Below are positions 53,887-61,252 of a DNA stretch of 64,000 nucleotides, one piece after another. The position numbers and the translations under genes are program-made. The notes below the pieces were generated by a model. It was not told where the DNA came from. It saw nothing but the letters and a program-made list of their open reading frames with translations, and made no database searches. Each line of letters starts with the position of its first letter. Positions within the stretch are counted from its first letter, which is position 1. The DNA is from CAJCIY01 sp964245825 (GTDB taxonomy: Bacteria > Actinomycetota > Actinomycetes > Mycobacteriales > CAJCIY01): positions 124,001 through 188,000 of the forward strand of contig CAXTNT010000005.1 of the NCBI GenBank assembly GCA_964245825.1, read 5' to 3'.

Positions 53887-55221
53887 GTGACGACGCTGTC
53901 CGAGGATGCGCTGCTCGACACGATAGGCGAGGTGGAGCGATCGCTGGCGTGGGCCGCCGCGGTGCGGTCCGAGCTGATCGCCGAGTACGCCTCCCGCGTC
54001 GTCACCGAACCTACGTCCATGGCCGAGGACCGGGAGATGGAGTGGCACCGCGAGGCTCTCGCCGCCGTCTGCCGGACCTCCTCCTACGAGGCCCACGTCC
54101 GCTGCGACACCGCCCTCGCCCTCCGGGACCGACTCCCCGCTGCCGCCGACGCACTGCGACGCGGCAGCCTGCCGTGGGCACAGGCCGTCGCGCTCGCCCG
54201 CGAGTCCCAGGAGCTGGATCCCGTCACCTCCGCGGTGGTGGAGCGCGTCGTGCTGGCAGACCCCCGCGCGGTGTCGGTCAGCCAGGTCGCCCGCGCCACC
54301 CGCGCGGCTGTGCAGCAGCTTCGCCCCGCCGACGCCGACGACCAGGCCCGGACCGCCCTCGAGCGCCGCAGCCTGCAGTTCTGGGCACCGGCAGACGGGC
54401 TGGTCACCGTCCACGGGGAGCTGCCCGTCGACGCTGCCGCCCAGCTCGCGGCCGCGCTCGAACCTCACACCGCCCGCGCCGGCCCCGACGACCACCGCAC
54501 CGCCGACCAACGCCGCGCCGACGCCCTCATCGCCCTCGCCACCGGCGACCACCCCCACCGGGCGCGGGTCCAGCTCCTGGTCCACACCGATCCCGTCCTC
54601 GGGCTCAGCGCCGGGCAGATCGACGGCGAGCCCGTAGCGCCGAACACCACCCGTCGCCTGACCTGCGACGCCGAGATCACCACCCACCTCATCGACCCCA
54701 CCGGTCGCGTCCACCCCACTCACCCCACCGACCCCACCGGTCGCATCCACCCCGCCCGCCAGGTCGACCTCGGCGGGCGCGTCGGCCCGGGCGACGAACA
54801 GCGGCGGACCCCCGACACCGCGGTGCGACGCCGCCTGCACATCCGGGACCAGCACTGCCGATTTCCCGGCTGCCCCACCCGGGCCACCCGCTGTCACGCC
54901 CACCACATCCGGCACTGGGCCGACGGCGGACCCACCACCGACGACAACCTGATCCTGCTCTGCTCCCGACACCACCACACCGCCCACGAGGGCGGCTGGC
55001 ACCTGACCGGCCCCGCCGACGACCCGACCTGGACCGATCCAGGCGGCCGTCGCTACCACCGACCGCCCGCCACCGCCCAGCTCCCACCCTGGCCCCACGA
55101 CCCACCCCTCTTGTGGCACCCCGACCCACCTCGACCTCACCCGGGCGAATCCCGAAGATCACTCAGGACCGAACAGCACCCGACGGCGGCCCGACCACCC
55201 GACGACAGCCCACCCTTCTGA
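53887..55221 (+). CDS. HNH endonuclease-signature protein, DUF222 / 13E12 family (second copy)
   Basis: About 444 residues from GTG 53887. The helical DUF222 part has LPWAQAVALARESQELDPVT; the HNH core is HCRFPGCPTRATRCHAHHIR with HWADGGPTTDDNLILLCSRHH and HEGGW. The tail ends DDSPPF, like the first copy at 5040-6467. The start is uncertain: a perfect Shine-Dalgarno GGAGGTGA (53883-53890) covers the GTG and better suits an in-frame CTG at 53896. An insert of HPTDPTGR-like repeats (about residues 275-300) sits before the HNH domain. It is presumably damage-inducible through the upstream LexA-type box; the actual DNA role is unknown. Confidence 0.87.
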   Translation: MTTLSEDALLDTIGEVERSLAWAAAVRSELIAEYASRVVTEPTSMAEDREMEWHREALAAVCRTSSYEAHVRCDTALALRDRLPAAADALRRGSLPWAQAVALARESQELDPVTSAVVERVVLADPRAVSVSQVARATRAAVQQLRPADADDQARTALERRSLQFWAPADGLVTVHGELPVDAAAQLAAALEPHTARAGPDDHRTADQRRADALIALATGDHPHRARVQLLVHTDPVLGLSAGQIDGEPVAPNTTRRLTCDAEITTHLIDPTGRVHPTHPTDPTGRIHPARQVDLGGRVGPGDEQRRTPDTAVRRRLHIRDQHCRFPGCPTRATRCHAHHIRHWADGGPTTDDNLILLCSRHHHTAHEGGWHLTGPADDPTWTDPGGRRYHRPPATAQLPPWPHDPPLLWHPDPPRPHPGESRRSLRTEQHPTAARPPDDSPPF

Positions 55222-55254
55222 CCACGCCCACCAATCTGACCCCTCTAGCGCCCT

Positions 55255-55339
55255 GCGCCGCCCTGCGCCCTGCGCCGCCCTGCGCCCCGCGCCGCCCTGC
55301 GCCCTGCGCCGCCCTGCGCCCTGGGCCGCCCTGCGCCGC
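55255..55339 (+). repeat. Tandem repeat, five 17-bp units
   Basis: Five units of GCGCCGCCCTGCGCCCT (55255, 55272, 55289, 55306, 55323), nearly identical, preceded by a 7-bp part copy. They fill the 185-bp gap between the HNH gene and the NERD helicase. The strand bias of C over G is strong; no dyad is obvious. Confidence 0.9.
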
Positions 55340-55406
55340 GGGGCGGTCACGCCGAGCCCGGGTCCCTGTCCCGACGTCGACGGCACGAGCGGTCCAGGAT
55401 CGCTCC

Positions 55407-57074
55407 GTGACGGCGCGGTGCATCCCGACGGAGCCCCGGTTCGACAAGGACCACGGGGCCGAGGAGGTCATGTGGCGGACGCTGCGCGAGCAGCTCCCGG
55501 ACGAGGCCGTGCTGTTCCACTCGATCGCCCTCCAGGACGGCGCCGAGCAGCGCGAGGTCGACCTGCTCGTGGCCTGGCCCGAGCACGGCATGGCGGTCAT
55601 CGAGGTCAAGGGAGGTCGGGTTCAGTACTGCGACGCTGAGTGGACGCAGGGCGGCAAGCCGATGGCGCAGAGCCCGATCGAGCAGGCGAACGCCGAGCGG
55701 CATCTGCTCCACTCGTACCTGAAGAAGCGTGGGTGCGGCGCCCAGGGCTCGCGGCTCGCGCACCTGATCGCGCTGCCCCAGACGAGGGTCCCGGGCGACT
55801 GGGCGGCGCCGGCCTGCCCGCGCACGATGGTGCTCGACCGCGATGATCTGCCCGGGGCCGCAGACGTCGTCCGCCGGGCGTTGGAGCTGCACGGGAGGCA
55901 CGCGCCGCTGCGCGACGTCGAGGAGCTGATCGACTGTCTGACCGCACCGCTGGTGGGTCAGACGGAGCTGCTGTCGTTGGTGTGGGAGTGCGAACAGCAG
56001 TGGGACCGGTTCACCGACGACCAGCGGCGGATCGCTCGCCAGATCAGGCGACTGGACCGCCTGCAGGTACGCGGCGGGGCAGGCAGCGGCAAGACCTTCG
56101 TCGCGATGCACCTGGCCCGTGAGCACGCCCGGGACGGCAGGAGGGTCGCGCTGGTCTGCTACTCCCGGGGGCTGGCCCGCTTCTTCCAGCGCGAGGCCGA
56201 GACCTGGCCGGCCCGCGAGCGGCCGGCCTTCGTCGGCCTCTTCCACCAGCTTCCGATCGACTGGGGCGCACCCACCGGGGCCGACGACGACAGCGACTAC
56301 TGGGAGCGCACGCTGCCCGCCGCGTTGGAGGAGCTGGCGTCCGCGAAGCCGCAGGAGGACCTGTTCGACACGGTCGTGGTGGACGAGGGCCAGGACTTCG
56401 GCGCGTCGTGGTGGCGCTCCACCGAAGCGTTGCTGCGTACGACCTCCCGCGGGCTGTACGTGTTCCTCGACGAGGCGCAGCGGGTCTTCGCCCGTCCCGG
56501 CGAGCCCCCGCTGGATCTGCAGACCTACGAGCTGGAGGAGAACCTCCGCAACACCAAGCAGATCGCCCAGACCTTCGGGTCGCTGACGTCCGCGGGCCGC
56601 TCCCAGGCGCGCGGGCCACAAGGACCGCCCGTGGTTTTCCTGCAGTGCCCCGCGGCGGAGGCTCAGGACGTCGGCGACGATGCCGTCGCCCGGCTGGTCG
56701 ACGACGAGGACTGGGATCCGGGTGACATCGCGCTGCTCTCGACGTACCGGCGCCATCCCGTGCAGCGGGAGGCGTTCGAGGGGCGGCGGTACGACGAATA
56801 CTGGGACGAGTTTTTCGCCGGCACCGACGTGTTCTACGGCCACGTGCTGGGCTTCAAGGGACTGGAGCGGCCGGTGGTGATCCTCGCGGTCAACGGCTTC
56901 CGCGACGCCGAACGCGCGAAGGAGATGCTCTACGTCGGGCTGTCCCGCGCCCGGGCGCTGCTGGTCGTCTGCGGTGACCTCACCGAGATCGCGAAGGTCG
57001 GTGGTGAGGGCGTACGCCGACGTCTGCGGGCAGGGGCGACCAGCCTGTCGACCGGGGCAACGTGGTCGGGCTGA
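55407..57074 (+). CDS. NERD-domain protein with UvrD-like helicase domain
   Basis: Protein of 555 residues. The N-terminal NERD (nuclease-related) domain spans about residues 14-135, with EEVMWRTLREQLPDEAVLF, QREVDLLVAWPEHGMAVIEVKGG (the D...ExK nuclease signature) and a trailing QANAERHLLHSYL. The helicase part has Walker A GGAGSGKTFVAMHLA at about residue 223, DEGQDF (motif II), ELEENLRNTKQIA and YVGLSRARALLVVCG (motif VI). Start GTG 55407. The frame is open far upstream through the HNH gene, but that part has no family features. It probably remodels or repairs nucleic acids; it is next to the damage-responsive HNH gene. Confidence 0.9.
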   Translation: MTARCIPTEPRFDKDHGAEEVMWRTLREQLPDEAVLFHSIALQDGAEQREVDLLVAWPEHGMAVIEVKGGRVQYCDAEWTQGGKPMAQSPIEQANAERHLLHSYLKKRGCGAQGSRLAHLIALPQTRVPGDWAAPACPRTMVLDRDDLPGAADVVRRALELHGRHAPLRDVEELIDCLTAPLVGQTELLSLVWECEQQWDRFTDDQRRIARQIRRLDRLQVRGGAGSGKTFVAMHLAREHARDGRRVALVCYSRGLARFFQREAETWPARERPAFVGLFHQLPIDWGAPTGADDDSDYWERTLPAALEELASAKPQEDLFDTVVVDEGQDFGASWWRSTEALLRTTSRGLYVFLDEAQRVFARPGEPPLDLQTYELEENLRNTKQIAQTFGSLTSAGRSQARGPQGPPVVFLQCPAAEAQDVGDDAVARLVDDEDWDPGDIALLSTYRRHPVQREAFEGRRYDEYWDEFFAGTDVFYGHVLGFKGLERPVVILAVNGFRDAERAKEMLYVGLSRARALLVVCGDLTEIAKVGGEGVRRRLRAGATSLSTGATWSG

Positions 57075-57083
57075 TGACGCCGC

Positions 57084-57761
57084 TCAGGGCTCGACGCGGA
57101 CGACCAGGGCCAGCGTCGCCTCCGCTCCACCGCTGACCTCGATAGCCGCGGTGTACCGCGCCCCGCGGATGAACACGTCCGGGTCGAGGTGCACCCCGAG
57201 GCCGATCTCGGCCTCGTCCCCGGCCGGCACGGTCACCGACGCGGGCGACGCGTCGATCACGGCGGGCACCTCGTGGCCGTCGGCGGCCAGCAGCGGCCCG
57301 GGCCGCAGGGCGATCCGACGGGCCCGGGGGTGCTTGTTCGCGACCGTCACGGCCCCGGTCAGCTGCGCCCCGAGCGGACCGGAAAGCACGACCTCGCTGG
57401 TCGCCGGTGCACCGGCCTCCCCGGTGGTTGCGGCGTCGTCCCGGTGGTCTGAGGTCGGGACCGAAGCCCGGACCGATGCACGGACGTCGCGCACGACGGC
57501 CTTCCCGGTCCGCGACCCCAGCGCCACGACGTCGGCCGCGTACGAGAGGCCGAGGCTCGACAGGCCGCGCCAGTAGCGCTCGCTCTCCCGCCGGGCGGAG
57601 TCCAGGTACGCGCGCCCCGCCGCCGCCCGGTCGGTGCCGCTGGTCAGCGAGGTGCGCACCAGCTCGACGTACTCGCGGCCGAGCCGGGTCTGCGTCTCGA
57701 CCGCCTCGCCCGCTAGCGCGGCCAGCCGGGCGAACGCCCTCTCGTCGGTGTTGTCGCTCAT
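57084..57761 (-). CDS. Unknown protein: helical (phasin-like) N-terminus plus beta-sandwich C-terminus
   Basis: Protein of 225 residues, not recognised. Residues 1-95 are amphipathic helix without signal peptide (RLAALAGEAVETQTRLGREY, then RESERYWRGLSSLGLSYAAD), similar in look to phasin-type granule proteins. Residues about 115-225 are beta-rich (SGPLGAQLTGAVTVANKHPR, VTVPAGDEAEIGLGVHLDP), like an Ig or PilZ-type sandwich. The Shine-Dalgarno AGGAGAGG (57766-57773) is strong and follows a Cys-ending micro-ORF by 1 base. It is downstream of the propeller-like gene on the same strand. Confidence 0.75.
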   Translation of the reverse strand: MSDNTDERAFARLAALAGEAVETQTRLGREYVELVRTSLTSGTDRAAAGRAYLDSARRESERYWRGLSSLGLSYAADVVALGSRTGKAVVRDVRASVRASVPTSDHRDDAATTGEAGAPATSEVVLSGPLGAQLTGAVTVANKHPRARRIALRPGPLLAADGHEVPAVIDASPASVTVPAGDEAEIGLGVHLDPDVFIRGARYTAAIEVSGGAEATLALVVRVEP

Positions 57762-57774
57762 CGGACCTCTCCTG

Positions 57775-57801
57775 TCAGCAGCAGCCGGAGCCGCAGGTCA
57801 T
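57775..57801 (-). CDS. Micro-ORF ending in Cys-Cys-stop
   Basis: ATG ACC TGC GGC TCC GGC TGC TGC TGA encodes MTCGSGCC. Its stop ends 1 base before the Shine-Dalgarno of the 225-residue gene. It is in the frame of the upstream propeller-like gene, whose TGA is 8 codons earlier. The layout resembles the polycysteine leader ORFs of mycobacteria, in which ribosomes pausing at Cys codons affect the next gene. Whether it is translated is unknown; no strong ribosome site precedes it. Confidence 0.35.
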   Translation of the reverse strand: MTCGSGCC

Positions 57802-57822
57802 GTCGAACTCGGTCGGGCATGT

Positions 57823-59049
57823 TCAGGTGCCTCCGGTCGGGCTGACGAGGTGGGAGTGGTGGAACCCCAACCGAGGGTCACTCCACGGGCCCAGGCGGGC
57901 GTCGAACTCCTGCAGGTCGGGCATCGGTACCCGCAGCCGCAGCGTGAGGCTCGGGTAGTCGTACACCGTGATGTGGTTCTGGCCGCGGTTCGCGGTGAAC
58001 AGCAGGCTCTGGTCGGCCGAGAGCTGACACGCATAGACCCCGTCGAACAGCGCGCCCCGGCTGACCTGCAGTGCGGCGGCGTAGTGCTTGGCGTTGGTGA
58101 ACATCCCGCCGCGGGCGAAGGTGTCCGCGACCGTGGCCATCGCCTGCCGCCGCAGCGGCCACTGGCTCAGCGCGCCGGGATGCTCGTCGATGATCCGGTG
58201 CGTACGCATCGAGTCGAGGTCGATCAGCACCACGGTCTGGCTGCCTCCGGTGGAGAAGATCAGCTCACGGTCGGAGATCGTGACGTCGGAGTTGATGTGT
58301 GCCGGCACCTCGCGACCGGCCGACCAGTGCCGCAGGATCTGCCCGGTCTCGGCGTCGATCTCATAGGCGTACTCGCGGAAGTTGGACATCGCCCATTCGT
58401 GCCAGTCGTGGCCGTCGCCGGGCGCGACCCGGAACGAGATGCCGTAGAACACGTCCAGCACCGGGTGGCAGACCACGTGCCAGCAGGTGGTCGGCAACTC
58501 CACCCGGCGGACGTCTCCGGTGACCAGGTCCAGGATGCCGACCTCCCTCGCCTCGCCGCGCGTCGGGTGGTCCATCCCGCCGTAGACGACGTACCGCCCC
58601 GAGGCCGTGCGCTTCATGGCGTGCGGGATCTTCAGGCCGTGCGGGCCGATGGGCTCGGCCTTGGTGAGGCGGTTGAGGTCGAGTCGCCAGAAGCTCTCGC
58701 CGACGGCGGCCACGAACTCGGTGTCGTCGAGCCAGACCAGATGGGTGCTGCCCTTGATGCTGGTGTCGGGGACCTCGAAACGCAACGTGGAGACGCGGTC
58801 GATCTCCTCCAGCGACGCGGCGTCGTAGAACAGCAGTTGCTGGGCGGTGTTCCCGAGGAAGCCGACGCGCCGGTCGGGGCTGACGTTCGGCGCGTGTCCG
58901 CCGGCCGCCCCGTCGAAATACACGATCTTATAGGCGAAATCGGACGAATCCGGATCGTATTTGAACACACATATACCGGCCCGCCCCTCCAGGCCGTTGA
59001 GGCCCGAGCCGTCCAGGGCGATATGGAACGCGTAGGGATAATCCCGCAC
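57823..59049 (-). CDS. Unknown cytosolic protein, probably a beta-propeller
   Basis: Protein of 408 residues, not recognised and without signal peptide. It has a repeated strand pattern: GHAPNVSPDRRVGFLGN, STHLVWLDDTEFVAAVG, RYVVYGGMDHPTRGE, CWHVVCHPVLDVFYGI, AHINSDVTISDRELIFSTGG and LLFTANRGQNHITVYDYP. Each gives a D/S/H-x-x-hydrophobic blade-like stretch, and the histidines at blade ends suggest a metal site. GTG 59049 has GGAGGATC upstream. Codons near the 5' end are AT-richer than the window. It precedes the 225-residue gene in a likely two-gene operon. Confidence 0.72.
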   Translation of the reverse strand: MRDYPYAFHIALDGSGLNGLEGRAGICVFKYDPDSSDFAYKIVYFDGAAGGHAPNVSPDRRVGFLGNTAQQLLFYDAASLEEIDRVSTLRFEVPDTSIKGSTHLVWLDDTEFVAAVGESFWRLDLNRLTKAEPIGPHGLKIPHAMKRTASGRYVVYGGMDHPTRGEAREVGILDLVTGDVRRVELPTTCWHVVCHPVLDVFYGISFRVAPGDGHDWHEWAMSNFREYAYEIDAETGQILRHWSAGREVPAHINSDVTISDRELIFSTGGSQTVVLIDLDSMRTHRIIDEHPGALSQWPLRRQAMATVADTFARGGMFTNAKHYAAALQVSRGALFDGVYACQLSADQSLLFTANRGQNHITVYDYPSLTLRLRVPMPDLQEFDARLGPWSDPRLGFHHSHLVSPTGGT

Positions 59050-59170
59050 GTGTCGTGATCCTCCAGGCCGAGGACAGGTCGCTGCGCAGTCTGCCGCACC
59101 GGCGGGAATTGCGATAGCCGTACGGACGGGTCATTGCAGATGGTGGCCGCAGCCGGTGTTCGGTGGTTCG

Positions 59171-61252
59171 ATGGCCCGCATGACCGAGGCGGGCGAGCGG
59201 GCGTCCGTCGCGCGCGGCGGACCTGCGCAGGAGCTGCTCGGCCAGGCGCTCGCCGGGGTGTCGCTGGCACGACGGCCCGGTCGACGCGACCGCGCGACCG
59301 CCGCCGTCGTCGTCGCCCTCTCGCCCCCGGCGCCGGTGGCCGCCGCGGTGCTGCACGCGCTGGTCGACCGCCTGCGTGACGAGGGCTGGACCCGCGTGGT
59401 CGTGGCCGGCGCCCTGACCACCCTCGACCGCGACCGCGGCTACGACGACCCGGTGTCGCTCGCGCGCGACGCCGGCTACCTGGGGCGGACCCCGGGCGGC
59501 AACCGGTACGACGTCGTCGACCTGCGTGCGGAGACGACCGTGGCCGACCTGCCACCCGGCAGTGTCCTGGCCGGCCGGGACGTCTCCCGCGCCTGGGTAC
59601 ACGCCGGCCTACGCGTCGTGCTGGCGCGCAGCGTTACCGACCCGGTCGACGGGTTCGCGGGGTGTCTGTCGGTGCTGCTCGGCGTCGTACCGCCCGTGGC
59701 CGGTGCGGCACCCGGAGACGTGGCGTGTGCCCTGCTGGCGCACCTGCCCCCCGACGTCGCGGCCGTGGACGCCCTCATCTCCAGCCACGGCCCGGCCGGC
59801 AACGCCGTGCTCGAACCGCTGGAGACCGGCACCGTCATCGCCGGCAACGGCGCGCTGCTGGTGGACCTCGCGACCGCCGCCCTGCAGGGGATCGACCCCG
59901 CCCGCTCGGCCCTGTGCGCGGCAGCGCTGCGCGACCGTCCCGACCCCCCGCTCGACCACATCCACGGTGACCTGACCCCGTTCGCGGGCTGGCGGGCCGC
60001 ACCGCGACCGCCGGCCCCGGTGCCGGCCGCGATCTCGAGGCTGGCCCAGGTGCTCCGCGCCGGCGGCTTCGATGTGTTCGGGCCGAGCAAGGCAGCTGCG
60101 CAGCTNNNNNNNNNNCTCCGCGCCGAGGCCGACCCGCGGGAGGACGTGGTCGTGCGGGGCCTGCGCCGCGTGGTCACCGGCGAGGAGTCGGTGCGCGAGC
60201 CGGGGCTGGGCTCGCTCTCGCTGCTCGCGGGCGCCGCGACCGACCAGGTACGGGCGTGGTCGACGATGTTCGCCAAGGGCCGGGTCGACCGGGTGGAGAC
60301 CTCGCTGGGGTTCGCCCCGGGCGACCACGCCGACGCCGACTACGACGGTGTCCCGGCGTACCTGGCTCCGCTCGAACGCCTGCTCGCCGACACCCCGACC
60401 GGTGCCGACGGCCTGCGTTGGCGGTACGTCGAGGGGGCGGTCGTCTTCGAGGTCTCCCGGACGGTCGAGGCCCCGTACGCCTCGTTCGTCGAACGGGTCG
60501 ACATCGCCGCGGGCATCAGCCTGATGGCCGACTACCTCGGCGGCCGGGTGGTGCCGATCTCGCGGGACGCCCAGGGCCGGGTGCGGCGCCAGGCCGAGCG
60601 GAACCTCTATCTGCCGCAGCCGAACTACCTCGCTTTCTGGGGCGGCGCCCCCATCGACGTCGGCAAGATCGAGCTGGTCGAGTACGGCGAGGACAGCCAG
60701 CGGCTGTCCTGGCGCACCGTCGTCAGCCCGAACGGGTCGGCCGTCTACGACGACGGGTCGCTCACCTTCGACCGCGCCGGGCCGACCCAGACCACGCTGA
60801 CCGTCCGTGGCAGGCAGCTGTTCACCCTGCCGCCGTTCTGGCAGGTCGTCGACCTGGACCGCTATCCCGACGTCAAGGACGCCTTGGTGGCCGACGCGTA
60901 CCGCCGGTTCTTCGCCGGCACCTTCGACAACCTCGAGGCCTGCTACGAGGGCCGGGAGTTCCGCATCGGCCGGCCGGCCGCCGACCCCGAAGCGCCGCTG
61001 CCGACGACGGCGGTCGCCGCGACCTTCGGGATGGCGCGCGAGTGGCTGACCGAGCGTCCCCTCCGCGAGCGGCTGGCCCGACCGCCGCGCGACCGTGCCC
61101 CGCGCGGTGCACTCGACGGCGACGGCTTCCGGCACTTCACCGGCGCGACCGCGGCGGGGCCGCCCGCCGCGCGACCCGGCCCGCTGGCCCGGTTTGCCGC
61201 CGAGATGCGCGCCGCGTTCGCCGCCGACGCGGCGCGGCTCGGCGGCCGATGA
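59171..61252 (+). CDS. Large two-part protein: DUF362-like N-terminus, lipid-binding-like C-terminus
   Basis: Protein of about 693 residues, interrupted by 10 N but read in one frame on both sides. The N-terminal 300 residues resemble DUF362 (AAVLHALVDRLRDEGWTRVV, GNRYDVVDLRAETTVADLPP, FAGCLSVLLGVVPPVAG) without Fe-S cysteines. The part after the gap has an SRPBCC/nuclear-transport-like run: YEGAVVFEVSRTV-like, PYASFVERVDIAAGISLMAD, RQAERNLYLPQPNYLAFWGG, QLFTLPPFWQVVDLDRYPDV. Function unknown. ATG 59171 is preferred; others lie at 59156 (GTG) and 59180. The stop overlaps the epimerase start (ATGA), so the two are coupled. Confidence 0.7.
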   Translation: MARMTEAGERASVARGGPAQELLGQALAGVSLARRPGRRDRATAAVVVALSPPAPVAAAVLHALVDRLRDEGWTRVVVAGALTTLDRDRGYDDPVSLARDAGYLGRTPGGNRYDVVDLRAETTVADLPPGSVLAGRDVSRAWVHAGLRVVLARSVTDPVDGFAGCLSVLLGVVPPVAGAAPGDVACALLAHLPPDVAAVDALISSHGPAGNAVLEPLETGTVIAGNGALLVDLATAALQGIDPARSALCAAALRDRPDPPLDHIHGDLTPFAGWRAAPRPPAPVPAAISRLAQVLRAGGFDVFGPSKAAAQXXXXLRAEADPREDVVVRGLRRVVTGEESVREPGLGSLSLLAGAATDQVRAWSTMFAKGRVDRVETSLGFAPGDHADADYDGVPAYLAPLERLLADTPTGADGLRWRYVEGAVVFEVSRTVEAPYASFVERVDIAAGISLMADYLGGRVVPISRDAQGRVRRQAERNLYLPQPNYLAFWGGAPIDVGKIELVEYGEDSQRLSWRTVVSPNGSAVYDDGSLTFDRAGPTQTTLTVRGRQLFTLPPFWQVVDLDRYPDVKDALVADAYRRFFAGTFDNLEACYEGREFRIGRPAADPEAPLPTTAVAATFGMAREWLTERPLRERLARPPRDRAPRGALDGDGFRHFTGATAAGPPAARPGPLARFAAEMRAAFAADAARLGGR
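60106..60115. other. Assembly gap (10 N) inside a gene
   Basis: Ten N interrupt the gene 59171-61252. The protein keeps a plausible frame on both sides, so the true gap may be small, but missing residues cannot be excluded. Confidence 0.95.

Noticed and set aside
55255..55339. A CRISPR array
   Set aside because: The units are 17 bp and directly joined without spacers; it is a simple tandem repeat.
53799..57074. A 1,091-codon open frame that would fuse the HNH region to the NERD helicase
   Set aside because: Its upstream part is the +1 shadow of the DUF222 gene, rich in Arg/Pro with no family features; NERD homology begins only near 55407.
57762..57821. A 20-codon ORF (MPDRVRHDL...) between the two unknown genes
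   Set aside because: The peptide is Arg/Leu-rich noise from an overlapping frame; the Cys-ending micro-ORF in another frame fits known leader architecture better.
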